A stretch of 64,000 nucleotides of DNA from DATBSL01 sp964561785 (GTDB lineage: Bacteria; Acidobacteriota; Vicinamibacteria; Fen-336). The translations under genes were made by a program, and so were the position numbers. The stretch covers positions 1 through 64,000 of the forward strand of contig CAZLRF010000022.1 in NCBI GenBank assembly GCA_964561785.1, written 5' to 3'. The notes under the pieces are model-generated. The model was not told the DNA's origin. It searched no databases and worked only from the letters and a program-made list of their open reading frames with translations. Below, one piece after another: positions 8,601-16,062 of the stretch; the stretch's first letter is position 1; each line of letters opens with the position of its first letter.

Positions 8601-8602
8601 CC

Positions 8603-9394
8603 GTGGCGCGGGTCCTCCTCGTCCACTGGAAGCCGGCGGAGGCCGGGCCGCTCGTCGAGGCCTTGAGCCGGGCCGGACACGACGTCCGGGTCTTCGACCC
8701 CGAAGGCCTGGCGGCGCTGCGCGCCATGGCCGCCGACTCTCCGGGCGCGATCGTCATCGACCTCGGCCGGCTGCCCTCGCAAGGCGGGGCGGTCGCCACG
8801 GCCCTGCGCCAGCGGAAGGCCACGCGCGCGGTCCCGCTCGTCTTCGTCGAGGGCGACCCCGACAAGACCGCCCGCGTGAAGGCGCTCCTGCCCGACGCGA
8901 CGTACACGAGCGCCCGCGGCCTCGCCGGCGCGCTGCGCAGAGCCCTGACCGGCCGGCCGGCGGCGACGCCCGTCGTCCCGGGCACCATGGCCGGCTACTC
9001 CGGCACGCCGCTCCCGAAGAAGCTCGGCATCAAGCCGGGCTCGGCGGTCGCCCTCCTCGGCGCGCCCGAGGGCTTCGCGGACGAGACGCTCGGCCCCCTG
9101 CCCGAGGGCGCGACGTCGCGGACGGACGCCCGCGCGGCCTTCCACGTGGGCCTCCTGTTCGTGCGCTCGAAGGCCGACCTCGCCCGCCGCTTCCCGGCCG
9201 CGGCGAGTGCGATGGGGAAGCCGGGCGCCCTCTGGATCGTCTGGCCGAAGAAGGCGTCCGGGATCGGGACCGACCTCGACCAGCAGACCGTGCGCGCGTT
9301 CGGCCTCGCCTCCGGCCTCGTCGACTACAAGATCGCCGCGATCGACGAGACGTGGTCCGGGCTGTGCTTCGCGCGACGGAAGGCGAAGCGATGA
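8603..9394 (+). CDS. Receiver-like domain fused to DUF3052
   Basis: 263 residues from a GTG two bases after the aminotransferase stop. Residues 1-115 look like a response-regulator receiver fold: alternating beta/alpha with a possible acceptor Asp in AIVIDLGRLPSQG and a VPLVFVEGD strand. The usual Thr/Lys-Pro end motif is not clear, so it may be a pseudo-receiver. From about residue 127 the protein is a DUF3052 domain, opening MAGYSGTPLPKKLGIKPG and containing ALWIVWPKKASGIGTDL. DUF3052 proteins usually stand alone at about 130 residues and have no settled function. Translational coupling suggests linkage to the aminotransferase. Confidence 0.75.
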   Translation: MARVLLVHWKPAEAGPLVEALSRAGHDVRVFDPEGLAALRAMAADSPGAIVIDLGRLPSQGGAVATALRQRKATRAVPLVFVEGDPDKTARVKALLPDATYTSARGLAGALRRALTGRPAATPVVPGTMAGYSGTPLPKKLGIKPGSAVALLGAPEGFADETLGPLPEGATSRTDARAAFHVGLLFVRSKADLARRFPAAASAMGKPGALWIVWPKKASGIGTDLDQQTVRAFGLASGLVDYKIAAIDETWSGLCFARRKAKR

Positions 9395-9469
9395 CCGACC
9401 GAGCCCGGCGCTGACCGCAATCTGCCGACCGCCCTGGTCGCCGCCACGGTGACGGCGGCCTACAGCAGG

Positions 9470-9501
9470 GGACTCAACTCGGTCTGGACCGAGTTGAGTC
9501 C
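9470..9501. repeat. Perfect 15-bp palindrome between convergent genes
   Basis: GGACTCAACTCGGTC (9470-9484) is followed by TG and then its exact reverse complement (9487-9501). It sits 75 bases after the plus-strand DUF3052 stop and 86 bases beyond the minus-strand isomerase stop. The base composition (arms about 60 percent GC) differs from its surroundings. It could be a bidirectional terminator, though no T run follows on either side, or a protein-binding site. The rest of the 9395-9587 gap shows nothing else recognisable. Confidence 0.65.
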
Positions 9502-9587
9502 TCGTCGCTCAGAGACCCGCGAGACAGAGGATCGCGAAGGCGCGAGGCCGCCGCGGAGCCCGTCGGGCAGCCGCTCCCGGCGTCGTG

Positions 9588-10493
9588 TCAGAACGAGTCG
9601 CAGGACCGGTACGCCTCGAGGAGCGCCGTCTCGCCCTCTTTCCCCGGCTTCGCGACGCCGTGCTCCATGCCGAGGATCCCGGTGTACCCCTTGGCGTGGA
9701 TGTGGCGGAAGATGTTCCGGTAGTTCATCTCGCCCGTGCCGGGCTCCTTGCGTCCCGGGTTGTCGCCGGTCTGGAAGTACGCGATCTCGCTCCACGCCCG
9801 GTCGATGTTCGGGATGATGTTTCCCTCGGTGATCTGCTGGTGGTACATGTCGAAGAGGATCTTGCAGGAGGGGCTCGCCACCGCCCGGCAGATCTGGAAG
9901 GCCTGGGGGATCTTCTGGAGGAACAGACCGGGGTGGTCCGTCCAGGGGTTGAGCGGCTCGAGCACGGCCACGAGGCCGTGGGGCTCGAAGACCTCGCACA
10001 GCGCCTTGAGGTTGTCGATCACGTTGGCCGTCTGGTAGTCCCATTCGAGGCCCACGTCGTAGCGGCCGGGGACGACCGTGGTCCACTTCGCGCCCACCCG
10101 CTTCGCGACCTCGACCGCCGCCTTTCCCTTGGCCAGGATGTCGGCGCGGGCCTCGGGCTTCGACGAGGCGAAGGTGACGTTCTCGAAGTCGCCCATCGCG
10201 ACGAACACGCCCATCGTCATGCCGAGCCGGGCCATCTCCTTCGCCACCCGCTCCTGCACGTCGACCGGCCGGCCGGGCATGCCGTTGTCCTCCCAGGCGG
10301 TGAAGCCCTGGTCGGCCGCGAATCGGAGCTGGTCGACGAGGTCCTTGCCCGCCAGGTCCTCGAACATCCCGAAGTGGGGGGCGTACTTGAGCCGGAAGGG
10401 CGCGGCGGAAGCCGCCGCGAGGGAGCGCGCCCCGCCCACCGTGGCGGCGGCTCCGGCGAGCAGGGTCGTCTTCAGCAGGTCGCGCCTGTTCAT
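9588..10493 (-). CDS. Tat-exported hydroxypyruvate isomerase-like TIM barrel
   Basis: 301 residues from the ATG at 10493, with GGAGGA eight bases upstream. The N-terminus NRRDLLKTTLLAGAAATVGG is a twin-arginine signal, so the folded enzyme should be periplasmic. The body is an AP-endonuclease-2 family (PF01261) sugar isomerase barrel. AVLEPLNPW and ILFDMYHQQITEGNI hold the metal-binding Glu, Asp and His typical of hydroxypyruvate isomerase (Hyi) and related enzymes. Exported members of this family are common in polysaccharide-degrading bacteria, and their substrates are often unknown. Hyi activity is therefore a family guess. Confidence 0.85.
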   Translation of the reverse strand: MNRRDLLKTTLLAGAAATVGGARSLAAASAAPFRLKYAPHFGMFEDLAGKDLVDQLRFAADQGFTAWEDNGMPGRPVDVQERVAKEMARLGMTMGVFVAMGDFENVTFASSKPEARADILAKGKAAVEVAKRVGAKWTTVVPGRYDVGLEWDYQTANVIDNLKALCEVFEPHGLVAVLEPLNPWTDHPGLFLQKIPQAFQICRAVASPSCKILFDMYHQQITEGNIIPNIDRAWSEIAYFQTGDNPGRKEPGTGEMNYRNIFRHIHAKGYTGILGMEHGVAKPGKEGETALLEAYRSCDSF

Positions 10494-10625
10494 GGGTGGT
10501 TCCTCCGGGGGCATCGTGCCTCCGGGCCCCTCCGCGGTCAAGGGAGGGGCGGGACGGCCGGGCCCACCGTCGCCCGCCGTCGCGCGACAATGGAAGAGCA
10601 GGGCGAGCCGGGCCGGGAGGGACCC

Positions 10626-10946
10626 GTGGCCATCCTCAACGAGCACGTGGCGCAGCGGCTCGACGAGGTCGCGCTGATCCTCGAGGAGCAGGGGGCGAAC
10701 CCGTTCCGGGTGCGCGCATACCGGCGCGGCGCGGCGACCCTGCGTGCGCTGCCGCGCCCCGTCGCCGACGTGTTCGAGGAGGGAGGGCTCCCGGCCCTCG
10801 AGCACGGGGCCGAGGAGGGGCAGTGGACGGTGGTGACGGCGCACGGCGGGCCGCTCGACGGCCGGCGGGTCGTCCGCGGCCGCGAGGGCGAGTGCGCCGC
10901 GCACTACGGCGTCGCCCGCGTGCCCGCCGGGACGAGCGCGATATGA
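10626..10946 (+). CDS. Stand-alone helix-hairpin-helix (PolX N-terminal-like) fragment protein
   Basis: 106 residues from the GTG at 10626, preceded by GGGAGG; an ATG at 10590 is in frame but lacks a ribosome site. Residues 3-50 (NEHVAQRLDEVALILEEQG, NPFRVRAYRRGAATLRALP) match the first helices of the HHH_8 domain that opens PolX-family DNA polymerases and some small HhH proteins. The glycine-rich hairpin that should follow is missing. The sequence jumps to WTVVTAHGGPLDGRRVVRGRE, a segment I do not recognise. It may be a short domain variant or an internally deleted remnant. Bases 10494-10625 upstream hold no other gene. Confidence 0.5.
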   Translation: MAILNEHVAQRLDEVALILEEQGANPFRVRAYRRGAATLRALPRPVADVFEEGGLPALEHGAEEGQWTVVTAHGGPLDGRRVVRGREGECAAHYGVARVPAGTSAI

Positions 10947-10972
10947 TCCCGCCGCACGCAGGAGGGACGGCC

Positions 10973-12292
10973 ATGAGGAGACTTCTCGGGGCGTTCGTCG
11001 CGGTCGCGGTCGCGGCGTCCGCGGCCGGCCAGGAGCGGTCGGGAGCGGTGCGGCTGTCCGTCGTCCCGGACCGCGCGGACTGGTCGTACGCGATCGGGGC
11101 GCCCGCGCGGTTCCGCGTGAGCGCGGTGCGCGACGGGCACGTCCTCGCCGGCACGGCGGTGAAGGTCGCCTGCGGGCCCGAGATGATGAAGCCCGCGGTC
11201 GAAAAGACGCTGACCCTCGTCGCCGACGCCGCGCTCGTGGACGGCGGCACGATGAAGGAGCCGGGATTCCTCCGCTGCGTCGCGACCGCCACGGTGGACG
11301 GACGCGACTACCGTGCGGTGGGCACCGCCGCCTACGCGCCGGAGAAGATCGAGCCGGCGGTCGAGAACCCGGCCGACTTCGACGCGTTCTGGGCCGAGAG
11401 CAAAGAGGCGCTCGCGAGGATCCCGGTCGACGCCCGGATCGTGCCAAGGCCCGAACTGTCGACGGGGAAGGCGGACGTCTTCCACGTCAGCCTGCAGAAC
11501 GTGAGCCGCGAGTCGAGGGGTGCGAGCCGCGTCTACGGTGTCCTCGCGGTGCCGAAGGCCGAGGGCCGCTTCCCCGCGATCATGAGCCCGCCCGGCGCCG
11601 GCGTCCGGCCCTACCGGGGCCTCGTCGACGTGGCCGAGCGGGGCTACATCACCCTCCAGATCGGCATCCACGGGATCCCCGTCGACCTGCCGCAGGAGGT
11701 CTACGACGCGATCATCGGCGGCATGTTCGGCTCGGGCGGGAGCTACATGGCGTACAACCTCGACGACCGCGACCGCTACTACTACCGGCGCGTCTACCTC
11801 GGCTGCGTGCGCGCCAACGACTTCCTCGCGAGCCACCCGAAGTGGGACGGACGGAGCCTGATCGTCACCGGGGGAAGCCAGGGCGGGGCGCTCACGATCG
11901 TGACCGCCGGGCTCGACCCGCGCGTCACCGCGATCGCACCCTACTACCCCGCCCTCTCGGACATGGCGGGATACCTGAAGGGGCGGGCCGGGGGCTGGCC
12001 GCACCTGTTCCGCGACGAGAAGGACGGCCACCGCACCGAGGCCAAGCTCCACACCGCGTCGTACTACGACGTCGTGAACTTCGCGCGGCGGGTGAAGGCG
12101 AAGGGCCTCTACGCGTGGGGCTGGAACGACGAGGTCTGCCCGCCGACCTCGATGCACGCGGTCTACAATGTGGTGACCGCGCCGAAGGAGCTGCTCCTCG
12201 CCGTCGAGACCGGCCACCACACGGTGCCGGAGGAGACGGCGAAGGTCGACCGCTGGATCGACGCGCAGTCCGGACGCGGCACGACCCACTGA
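10973..12292 (+). CDS. Secreted acetyl xylan esterase-like alpha/beta hydrolase (AXE1 family)
   Basis: 439 residues from the ATG at 10973, preceded by GGAGGG, with TATGAT (10942-10947) as a possible -10. A short signal peptide (residues 1-20) directs export. Residues 25-130 form a beta-rich N-terminal domain. The alpha/beta hydrolase part carries nucleophile Ser302 in GGSQGG, the acid in WGWNDEVCPP and the histidine in ETGHHTV. This order and the IHGIPVD loop fit the AXE1/cephalosporin-C deacetylase family (PF05448), which removes acetyl groups from xylan and other sugars. It belongs with the glycan enzymes elsewhere in the window. Confidence 0.85.
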   Translation: MRRLLGAFVAVAVAASAAGQERSGAVRLSVVPDRADWSYAIGAPARFRVSAVRDGHVLAGTAVKVACGPEMMKPAVEKTLTLVADAALVDGGTMKEPGFLRCVATATVDGRDYRAVGTAAYAPEKIEPAVENPADFDAFWAESKEALARIPVDARIVPRPELSTGKADVFHVSLQNVSRESRGASRVYGVLAVPKAEGRFPAIMSPPGAGVRPYRGLVDVAERGYITLQIGIHGIPVDLPQEVYDAIIGGMFGSGGSYMAYNLDDRDRYYYRRVYLGCVRANDFLASHPKWDGRSLIVTGGSQGGALTIVTAGLDPRVTAIAPYYPALSDMAGYLKGRAGGWPHLFRDEKDGHRTEAKLHTASYYDVVNFARRVKAKGLYAWGWNDEVCPPTSMHAVYNVVTAPKELLLAVETGHHTVPEETAKVDRWIDAQSGRGTTH

Positions 12293-12313
12293 GCCGGGGA
12301 CTCCCGTCCCTGG

Positions 12314-12347
12314 TTGACAACTGGTTCCGTTTGGTACAGAGTACCAA
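12314..12347 (+). promoter_or_regulatory. Promoter and perfect palindromic operator of the Fur-family gene
   Basis: TTGACA at 12314-12319 is a perfect -35. The -10 falls in the TACAGAGT region (hexamer CAGAGT, 12337-12342, at 17-base spacing). Overlapping it, 12331-12347 is TTGGTAC-AGA-GTACCAA, a perfect 7-3-7 inverted repeat that touches the start codon. A dimeric repressor bound here would block RNA polymerase, so autoregulation by the Fur/PerR-type product is likely. Classical PerR boxes are 7-1-7 and AT-rich, so this would be a divergent operator. The leader would be nearly absent. Confidence 0.65.
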
Positions 12348-12350
12348 GTG

Positions 12351-12794
12351 ATGACCGTCCCGCCCGAAGCGAGCCTCGAGCGATTCGAGGCCGAGTGCCG
12401 CCGTCGCGGCCTCGCCGTCACCGTGCAGCGCCGCGCCGTGTTCGCGGAGCTGGCCGGCCGGCGGGACCACCCGACGGCCGACCAGGTGTACGACGCCGTT
12501 CGCAGCCGGGTCCCCGGCCTCTCCCGCACGACCGTCTACCGCGTGCTCGAGACGCTGGTCGACAACGGCTTCGCCCGCAAGGTGCTGCACGCCGGGGGCG
12601 TCGTCCGCTTCGACCCGATGACCGGCCGCCACCACCACCTCGCCTGCGAGGGGTGCGGGCGGCTCGTGGACCTCGACGACTCGTGGGTGCCGCCGCTGCG
12701 CATCCCGGAGGCGGCGGGAGCGGGCTTTCGGGTCAGGGACTACTCCGTGAGCTTCACCGGGCTGTGCCCGGACTGCGCGAAGAAGAAGAGCTGA
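12351..12794 (+). CDS. Fur-family metalloregulator, PerR-like
   Basis: 147 residues from the ATG at 12351; a GTG directly before it is also possible. The winged-helix DNA-binding half holds HPTADQVYDAVRSRVPGLSRTTVYRVLE. The dimerisation half has the regulatory His cluster HHHLAC. Two structural-zinc CxxC pairs are present: CEGC (about residues 99-102) and CPDC near the C-terminus. The direct neighbours are rubrerythrin and Fe-S genes, which favours a PerR-like peroxide or iron sensor over a general Fur. It probably binds the palindrome overlapping its own start. No Shine-Dalgarno is visible, consistent with a leaderless or very short leader. Confidence 0.9.
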   Translation: MTVPPEASLERFEAECRRRGLAVTVQRRAVFAELAGRRDHPTADQVYDAVRSRVPGLSRTTVYRVLETLVDNGFARKVLHAGGVVRFDPMTGRHHHLACEGCGRLVDLDDSWVPPLRIPEAAGAGFRVRDYSVSFTGLCPDCAKKKS

Positions 12795-12827
12795 AGGAAA
12801 CCGTAGATAGAGGAGGACGAGCAGACG

Positions 12828-13250
12828 ATGGCCAAGGACCTGAAGGGCACGAAGACCCACCAGAACCTCAAGGAGGCGTTCGCCGGGGAGTCGCAGGCGA
12901 ACCGCCGCTACCTGTACTTCGCGAAGGTCGCCGACATCGAGGGCTACCCCGAGATCGCCGGCAACTTCCGCGAGACCGCGGACGGCGAGACGGGCCACGC
13001 GCACGGGCACCTCGACTACCTCAAGCAGGTGGGCGACCCCGCCACGGGCCTGCCGATGGGCGACACCGCGATGAACCTCAAGGCGTCGGTCGCCGGCGAG
13101 ACCCACGAGTACACCGACATGTACCCGGGCATGGCGAAGTCGGCCCGCGAGGAGGGCTTCCCCGAGATCGCGGACTGGTTCGAGACGCTCGCGAAGGCCG
13201 AGAAGTCGCACGCCGGCCGCTTCCAGAAGCTGCTCGACAGCATCAGCTAG
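12828..13250 (+). CDS. Rubrerythrin (diiron domain only)
   Basis: 140 residues, starting after GAGGAGG. The ferritin-like four-helix bundle shows repeated diiron ligands: FAGESQANRRY near Glu21, ETADGETGHAHGH, AGETHEYTDMYPGMA and AEKSHAGRF at the C-terminus. There is no C-terminal rubredoxin (CxxC pairs absent), so this is the short erythrin-like form, which needs an external electron donor. Rubrerythrins reduce hydrogen peroxide to water in the cytoplasm. It is the second gene of the regulator-led operon. The adjacent Fe-S oxidoreductase is a plausible electron partner; that link is inferred from position only. Confidence 0.92.
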   Translation: MAKDLKGTKTHQNLKEAFAGESQANRRYLYFAKVADIEGYPEIAGNFRETADGETGHAHGHLDYLKQVGDPATGLPMGDTAMNLKASVAGETHEYTDMYPGMAKSAREEGFPEIADWFETLAKAEKSHAGRFQKLLDSIS

Positions 13251-13264
13251 GCTCGCTCGAAGCA

Positions 13265-13309
13265 CGCGCCGCGGGCGGCCCGGAAGGCCGCGCGACCGCC
13301 CGCGGCGCG
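13265..13309 (+). terminator. 14-bp perfect hairpin inside the rubrerythrin operon
   Basis: CGCGCCGCGGGCGG (13265-13278) and CCGCCCGCGGCGCG (13296-13309) pair perfectly around a 17-base loop. It starts 14 bases after the rubrerythrin stop and precedes the Fe-S oxidoreductase ATG by 40 bases. No T run follows, so it more likely lowers read-through or protects the 3' end of the rubrerythrin mRNA than ends transcription fully. This would give more rubrerythrin than oxidoreductase. Confidence 0.5.
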
Positions 13310-13348
13310 AACCGTCGTCCCCCGAAGCCGCGGCCCCCGGCGACGATC

Positions 13349-14737
13349 ATGGCCCACAACATCTCGTACAAGCCGACGGACGGCCTCTCCTACGACCCCG
13401 ACGAGCCGAAGTACTGGGACGAGACCGCGCTCGCCAAGGAGGTCACACGGGCCTTCGAGCTGTGCCACGGCTGCCGCATGTGCTTCAAGTACTGCGACAG
13501 CTTCCCGATCCTGTTCGACCTCATCGACAAGACGCACGACGGCGACGTCACCCGGATCACCGCGGCCGAGACCGACCGGGTGATGGACGCCTGCTTCCAG
13601 TGCAAGCTGTGCGAGGTGCAGTGCCCGTACACCCCGCGCGAGAAGCACGAGTTCCACTTCGACTTCCCGAAGCTCATCCACCGCTACAAGGCGCAGCGGG
13701 CGAAGCGGCGGGGGGTGCCCCTGCGGGACCGGATCCTCGCGAACCCCGACGCGGCCGGCGCCATGGCCCGGATGAGCCTCGGCATGGCCAACGTGATGAA
13801 CCGGGTGAGCCTGCACCGCGTCTTCATGCAGGCGGCGCTCGGCATCCACAAGGACAAGCTGCTCCCCGACTTCGCCCCGGCCACGTTCGAGAGGTGGGCG
13901 GAGCGGCACGGGCGCGTGCGCCCGCGGCCGGAGGGGGACGAGGCCGTCCTTTTCCCGACCTGCTACGTGCAGAACAACGAGCCGCAGATCGGCCGGGACA
14001 CGCTCGAGGTGATGGACCGCAACCAGGTCAAGGTGGCGTGCGTGAAGGGCCTGCAGTGCTGCGGCATGCCGGCCTGGGAGACGGGCGACCTCGACGCGGT
14101 GCGCAAGCAGGCGGCGAACAACCTGCGGATCCTCGAGCCCTTCGTCGACGCGGGGGCGAAGGTGGTGGCGATCAACCCGACCTGCGCGATGATGATGCGC
14201 CGCGAGTACCCGGAGCTGCTGCCGGAGGCGCTGCGGCCCGAGGCGCGGCGGCTCGCCGAGCTGGTGCGCGACCCCTCGGAGCTCCTCTGGGAGATCCGGG
14301 ACCAGCCCCGCTTCAACACCGACTTCCGCTCGACGCCGGGCGGGCCGGTGGCCTACCACGCGCCGTGCCACCTGCGGGCCCAGGGGGTCGGCTTCAAGGG
14401 GCGCGACCTGCTGCGCAAGGTCCCCGGCGTGCAGCCGAAGATCACGATGGAGTGCTGCGGCCACGACGGCACGTACGCGATGAAGGTCGAGGGCTTCGAG
14501 AACAGCATCAAGGTGGGCCAGAAGGCCTTCGACGGGATGAAGGGGGCGGGGGCCGAGGTGTGGGCGACGGACTGCCCGCTCGCCGCGCTGCAGTTCCAGC
14601 AGCACGCCGGCCGAAAGCCCATGCACCCGATGTCGATCCTCGCCCGGGCGTACCGGGCGGACGGCTTCGCGACGCCCGTCGCGAAGGAGACGAAGAAGGA
14701 CGAGGGGGCGGAGAAGAAGGACGGGGAGGCGAAGTGA
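13349..14737 (+). CDS. Two-[4Fe-4S] CCG-domain oxidoreductase (GlpC/HdrD-like)
   Basis: 462 residues. Two ferredoxin-type clusters lie near residues 39-92 (CHGCRMCFKYC and CFQCKLCEVQCPY). They are followed by two cysteine-rich CCG domains (CCGMPAWETGD at about 234, and APCHLRAQG with CCGHDGTYAMK at about 340-375). This is the layout of GlpC, HdrD and related electron-transfer subunits. The C-terminus is a short lysine/glutamate tail. No flavin domain is present, so it should relay electrons for a partner. It is translationally coupled to DUF3501 by a GTGA overlap. The rubrerythrin / Fe-S protein / DUF3501 grouping recurs in other bacteria, which supports a peroxide-linked role. Confidence 0.85.
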   Translation: MAHNISYKPTDGLSYDPDEPKYWDETALAKEVTRAFELCHGCRMCFKYCDSFPILFDLIDKTHDGDVTRITAAETDRVMDACFQCKLCEVQCPYTPREKHEFHFDFPKLIHRYKAQRAKRRGVPLRDRILANPDAAGAMARMSLGMANVMNRVSLHRVFMQAALGIHKDKLLPDFAPATFERWAERHGRVRPRPEGDEAVLFPTCYVQNNEPQIGRDTLEVMDRNQVKVACVKGLQCCGMPAWETGDLDAVRKQAANNLRILEPFVDAGAKVVAINPTCAMMMRREYPELLPEALRPEARRLAELVRDPSELLWEIRDQPRFNTDFRSTPGGPVAYHAPCHLRAQGVGFKGRDLLRKVPGVQPKITMECCGHDGTYAMKVEGFENSIKVGQKAFDGMKGAGAEVWATDCPLAALQFQQHAGRKPMHPMSILARAYRADGFATPVAKETKKDEGAEKKDGEAK

Positions 14738-15297
14738 CGAAGACGGTGACGCGAGAGGAGATCGTGGACTACGTGACCTACGAGGAGGTCCGCGGGAGCA
14801 TCCGCGAGTCCGCCATGAAGGCGAAGGACGCGCGGCGGGTGCACGTGGGCCCCCACCTGACCTTCCTCTTCGAGAACCACGAGACGGTCCGCTACCAGGT
14901 GCAGGAGATGATGCGGACCGAGCGGATGGTGAAGGAAGCCGACATCCGCCACGAGATCGAGACCTACAACGAGCTGCTCGGCGGCCCGGGCGAGGCCGGG
15001 GCCACGCTGCTCGTCGAGATCGACGACCCCCGGGCGCGGGCGGAGAAGCTCAGCCGCTGGCTCGCCCTACCGAAGCACCTCTACGTGGTCCGGCCGGACG
15101 GGACGAAGGCCTACGCCCGCTACGACGAGCGGCAGGTGGGGCAGACGCGGGTCTCCTCCGTGCAGTACCTGAAGTTCGAGACGGGGCCGAAGGCCCCGGT
15201 GGCGGTCGGCTGCGACCGCCCCGACCCGGAGCTGCGGCACGAGGCGAAGCTGACCGACGCCCAGCGGGCGGCCCTGCAGGCGGACCTGGACGAGTAA
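14734..15297 (+). CDS. DUF3501 family protein
   Basis: 187 residues from the GTG that overlaps the preceding stop (GTGA). The family signature is clear: YEEVRGSIRESAMKAKDARRVHVGP at the start, FENHETVRYQVQEMMRTERM, then the IRHEIETYNELLGG helix and a C-terminal AALQADLDE. DUF3501 has no established biochemical function. It is usually found next to rubrerythrin and a CCG-domain Fe-S protein, as here. No metal-binding cluster is evident. It may be an adaptor or regulator of the oxidoreductase. It is the last gene of the operon. Confidence 0.85.
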   Translation: MTKTVTREEIVDYVTYEEVRGSIRESAMKAKDARRVHVGPHLTFLFENHETVRYQVQEMMRTERMVKEADIRHEIETYNELLGGPGEAGATLLVEIDDPRARAEKLSRWLALPKHLYVVRPDGTKAYARYDERQVGQTRVSSVQYLKFETGPKAPVAVGCDRPDPELRHEAKLTDAQRAALQADLDE

Positions 15298-15339
15298 CGC
15301 CGCCGACGGCCGCCGCGGCTCTGGTAGCATCGTTCCGCG

Positions 15340-16038
15340 ATGGACTGCCCCGGCTGCGGCGCCGCGATGGCCGCGCACACGTTCGAGGCGCGGCTCGGCC
15401 GCTCGGTGGCGATCGACCTCTGCCTCGAGTGCCAGCTGTTCTGGTTCGACCAGGGGGAGAGCCTCCAGCTCTCGCCGGCGTCCACCCTCCGGCTGTTCCG
15501 GCTCATCGGAGAGCACGGGGCCAAGAGCCGCCGCCCGCTCCCCGCGGAGCTTGCGTGCCCGCGGTGCCGCGGCCGGCTCCAGCTCGCCCACGACCGCCAG
15601 CGCAACACCCGCTTCCAGTACTGGCGCTGCGGGGCCGGTCACGGCCGGCTCACGAGCTTCTTCGACTTCCTGCGGGAGAAGGACTTCGTGAGGCCCCTCT
15701 CGAAGGAGCAGGTCGAGAACCTCAAGCGCAGCGTGGACGCGGTCAACTGCTCGAGCTGCGGCGCCCCGGTCGACCTCGCGACGGGCTCCGCGTGCACCCA
15801 CTGCGGATCGCCGCTCTCCATGCTCGACCTCGAGCAGGCGGGTCGCCTCGTCGCCCAGCTCCGGGAGGCGGACCGCACGGACAGGCCGGTCGACCCCACC
15901 CTGCCCCTCCAGATGGAGCGCGCCCGCCGCGAGGTCGAGGCCGCCTTCGCCTCGTTCGAGAAGCAGCCGGAGTGGACGCTCGACGTGGGAGCGGGCCTCG
16001 TCGCGCTCGCCCGCTGGCTCGGCAAGACGGTGCGCTGA
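15340..16038 (+). CDS. Multi-zinc-ribbon protein
   Basis: 232 residues with four CxxC zinc-ribbon halves or more: CPGC with CLEC (residues 3-31), CPRC (about 70), CSSC and CTHC (about 136-154). The first pair resembles zf-TFIIB ribbons. The rest is hydrophilic except for a mildly hydrophobic C-terminus (VGAGLVALARWLGKTVR). TAGCAT (15325-15330) lies ten bases before the ATG and no Shine-Dalgarno is present, so a near-leaderless mRNA is likely. It converges on the YdjG-like zinc-ribbon membrane gene and probably acts in the same process. Role unknown. Confidence 0.75.
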   Translation: MDCPGCGAAMAAHTFEARLGRSVAIDLCLECQLFWFDQGESLQLSPASTLRLFRLIGEHGAKSRRPLPAELACPRCRGRLQLAHDRQRNTRFQYWRCGAGHGRLTSFFDFLREKDFVRPLSKEQVENLKRSVDAVNCSSCGAPVDLATGSACTHCGSPLSMLDLEQAGRLVAQLREADRTDRPVDPTLPLQMERARREVEAAFASFEKQPEWTLDVGAGLVALARWLGKTVR

Positions 16039-16062
16039 CCGGCGCGGACGGCTCGCCCGCGT

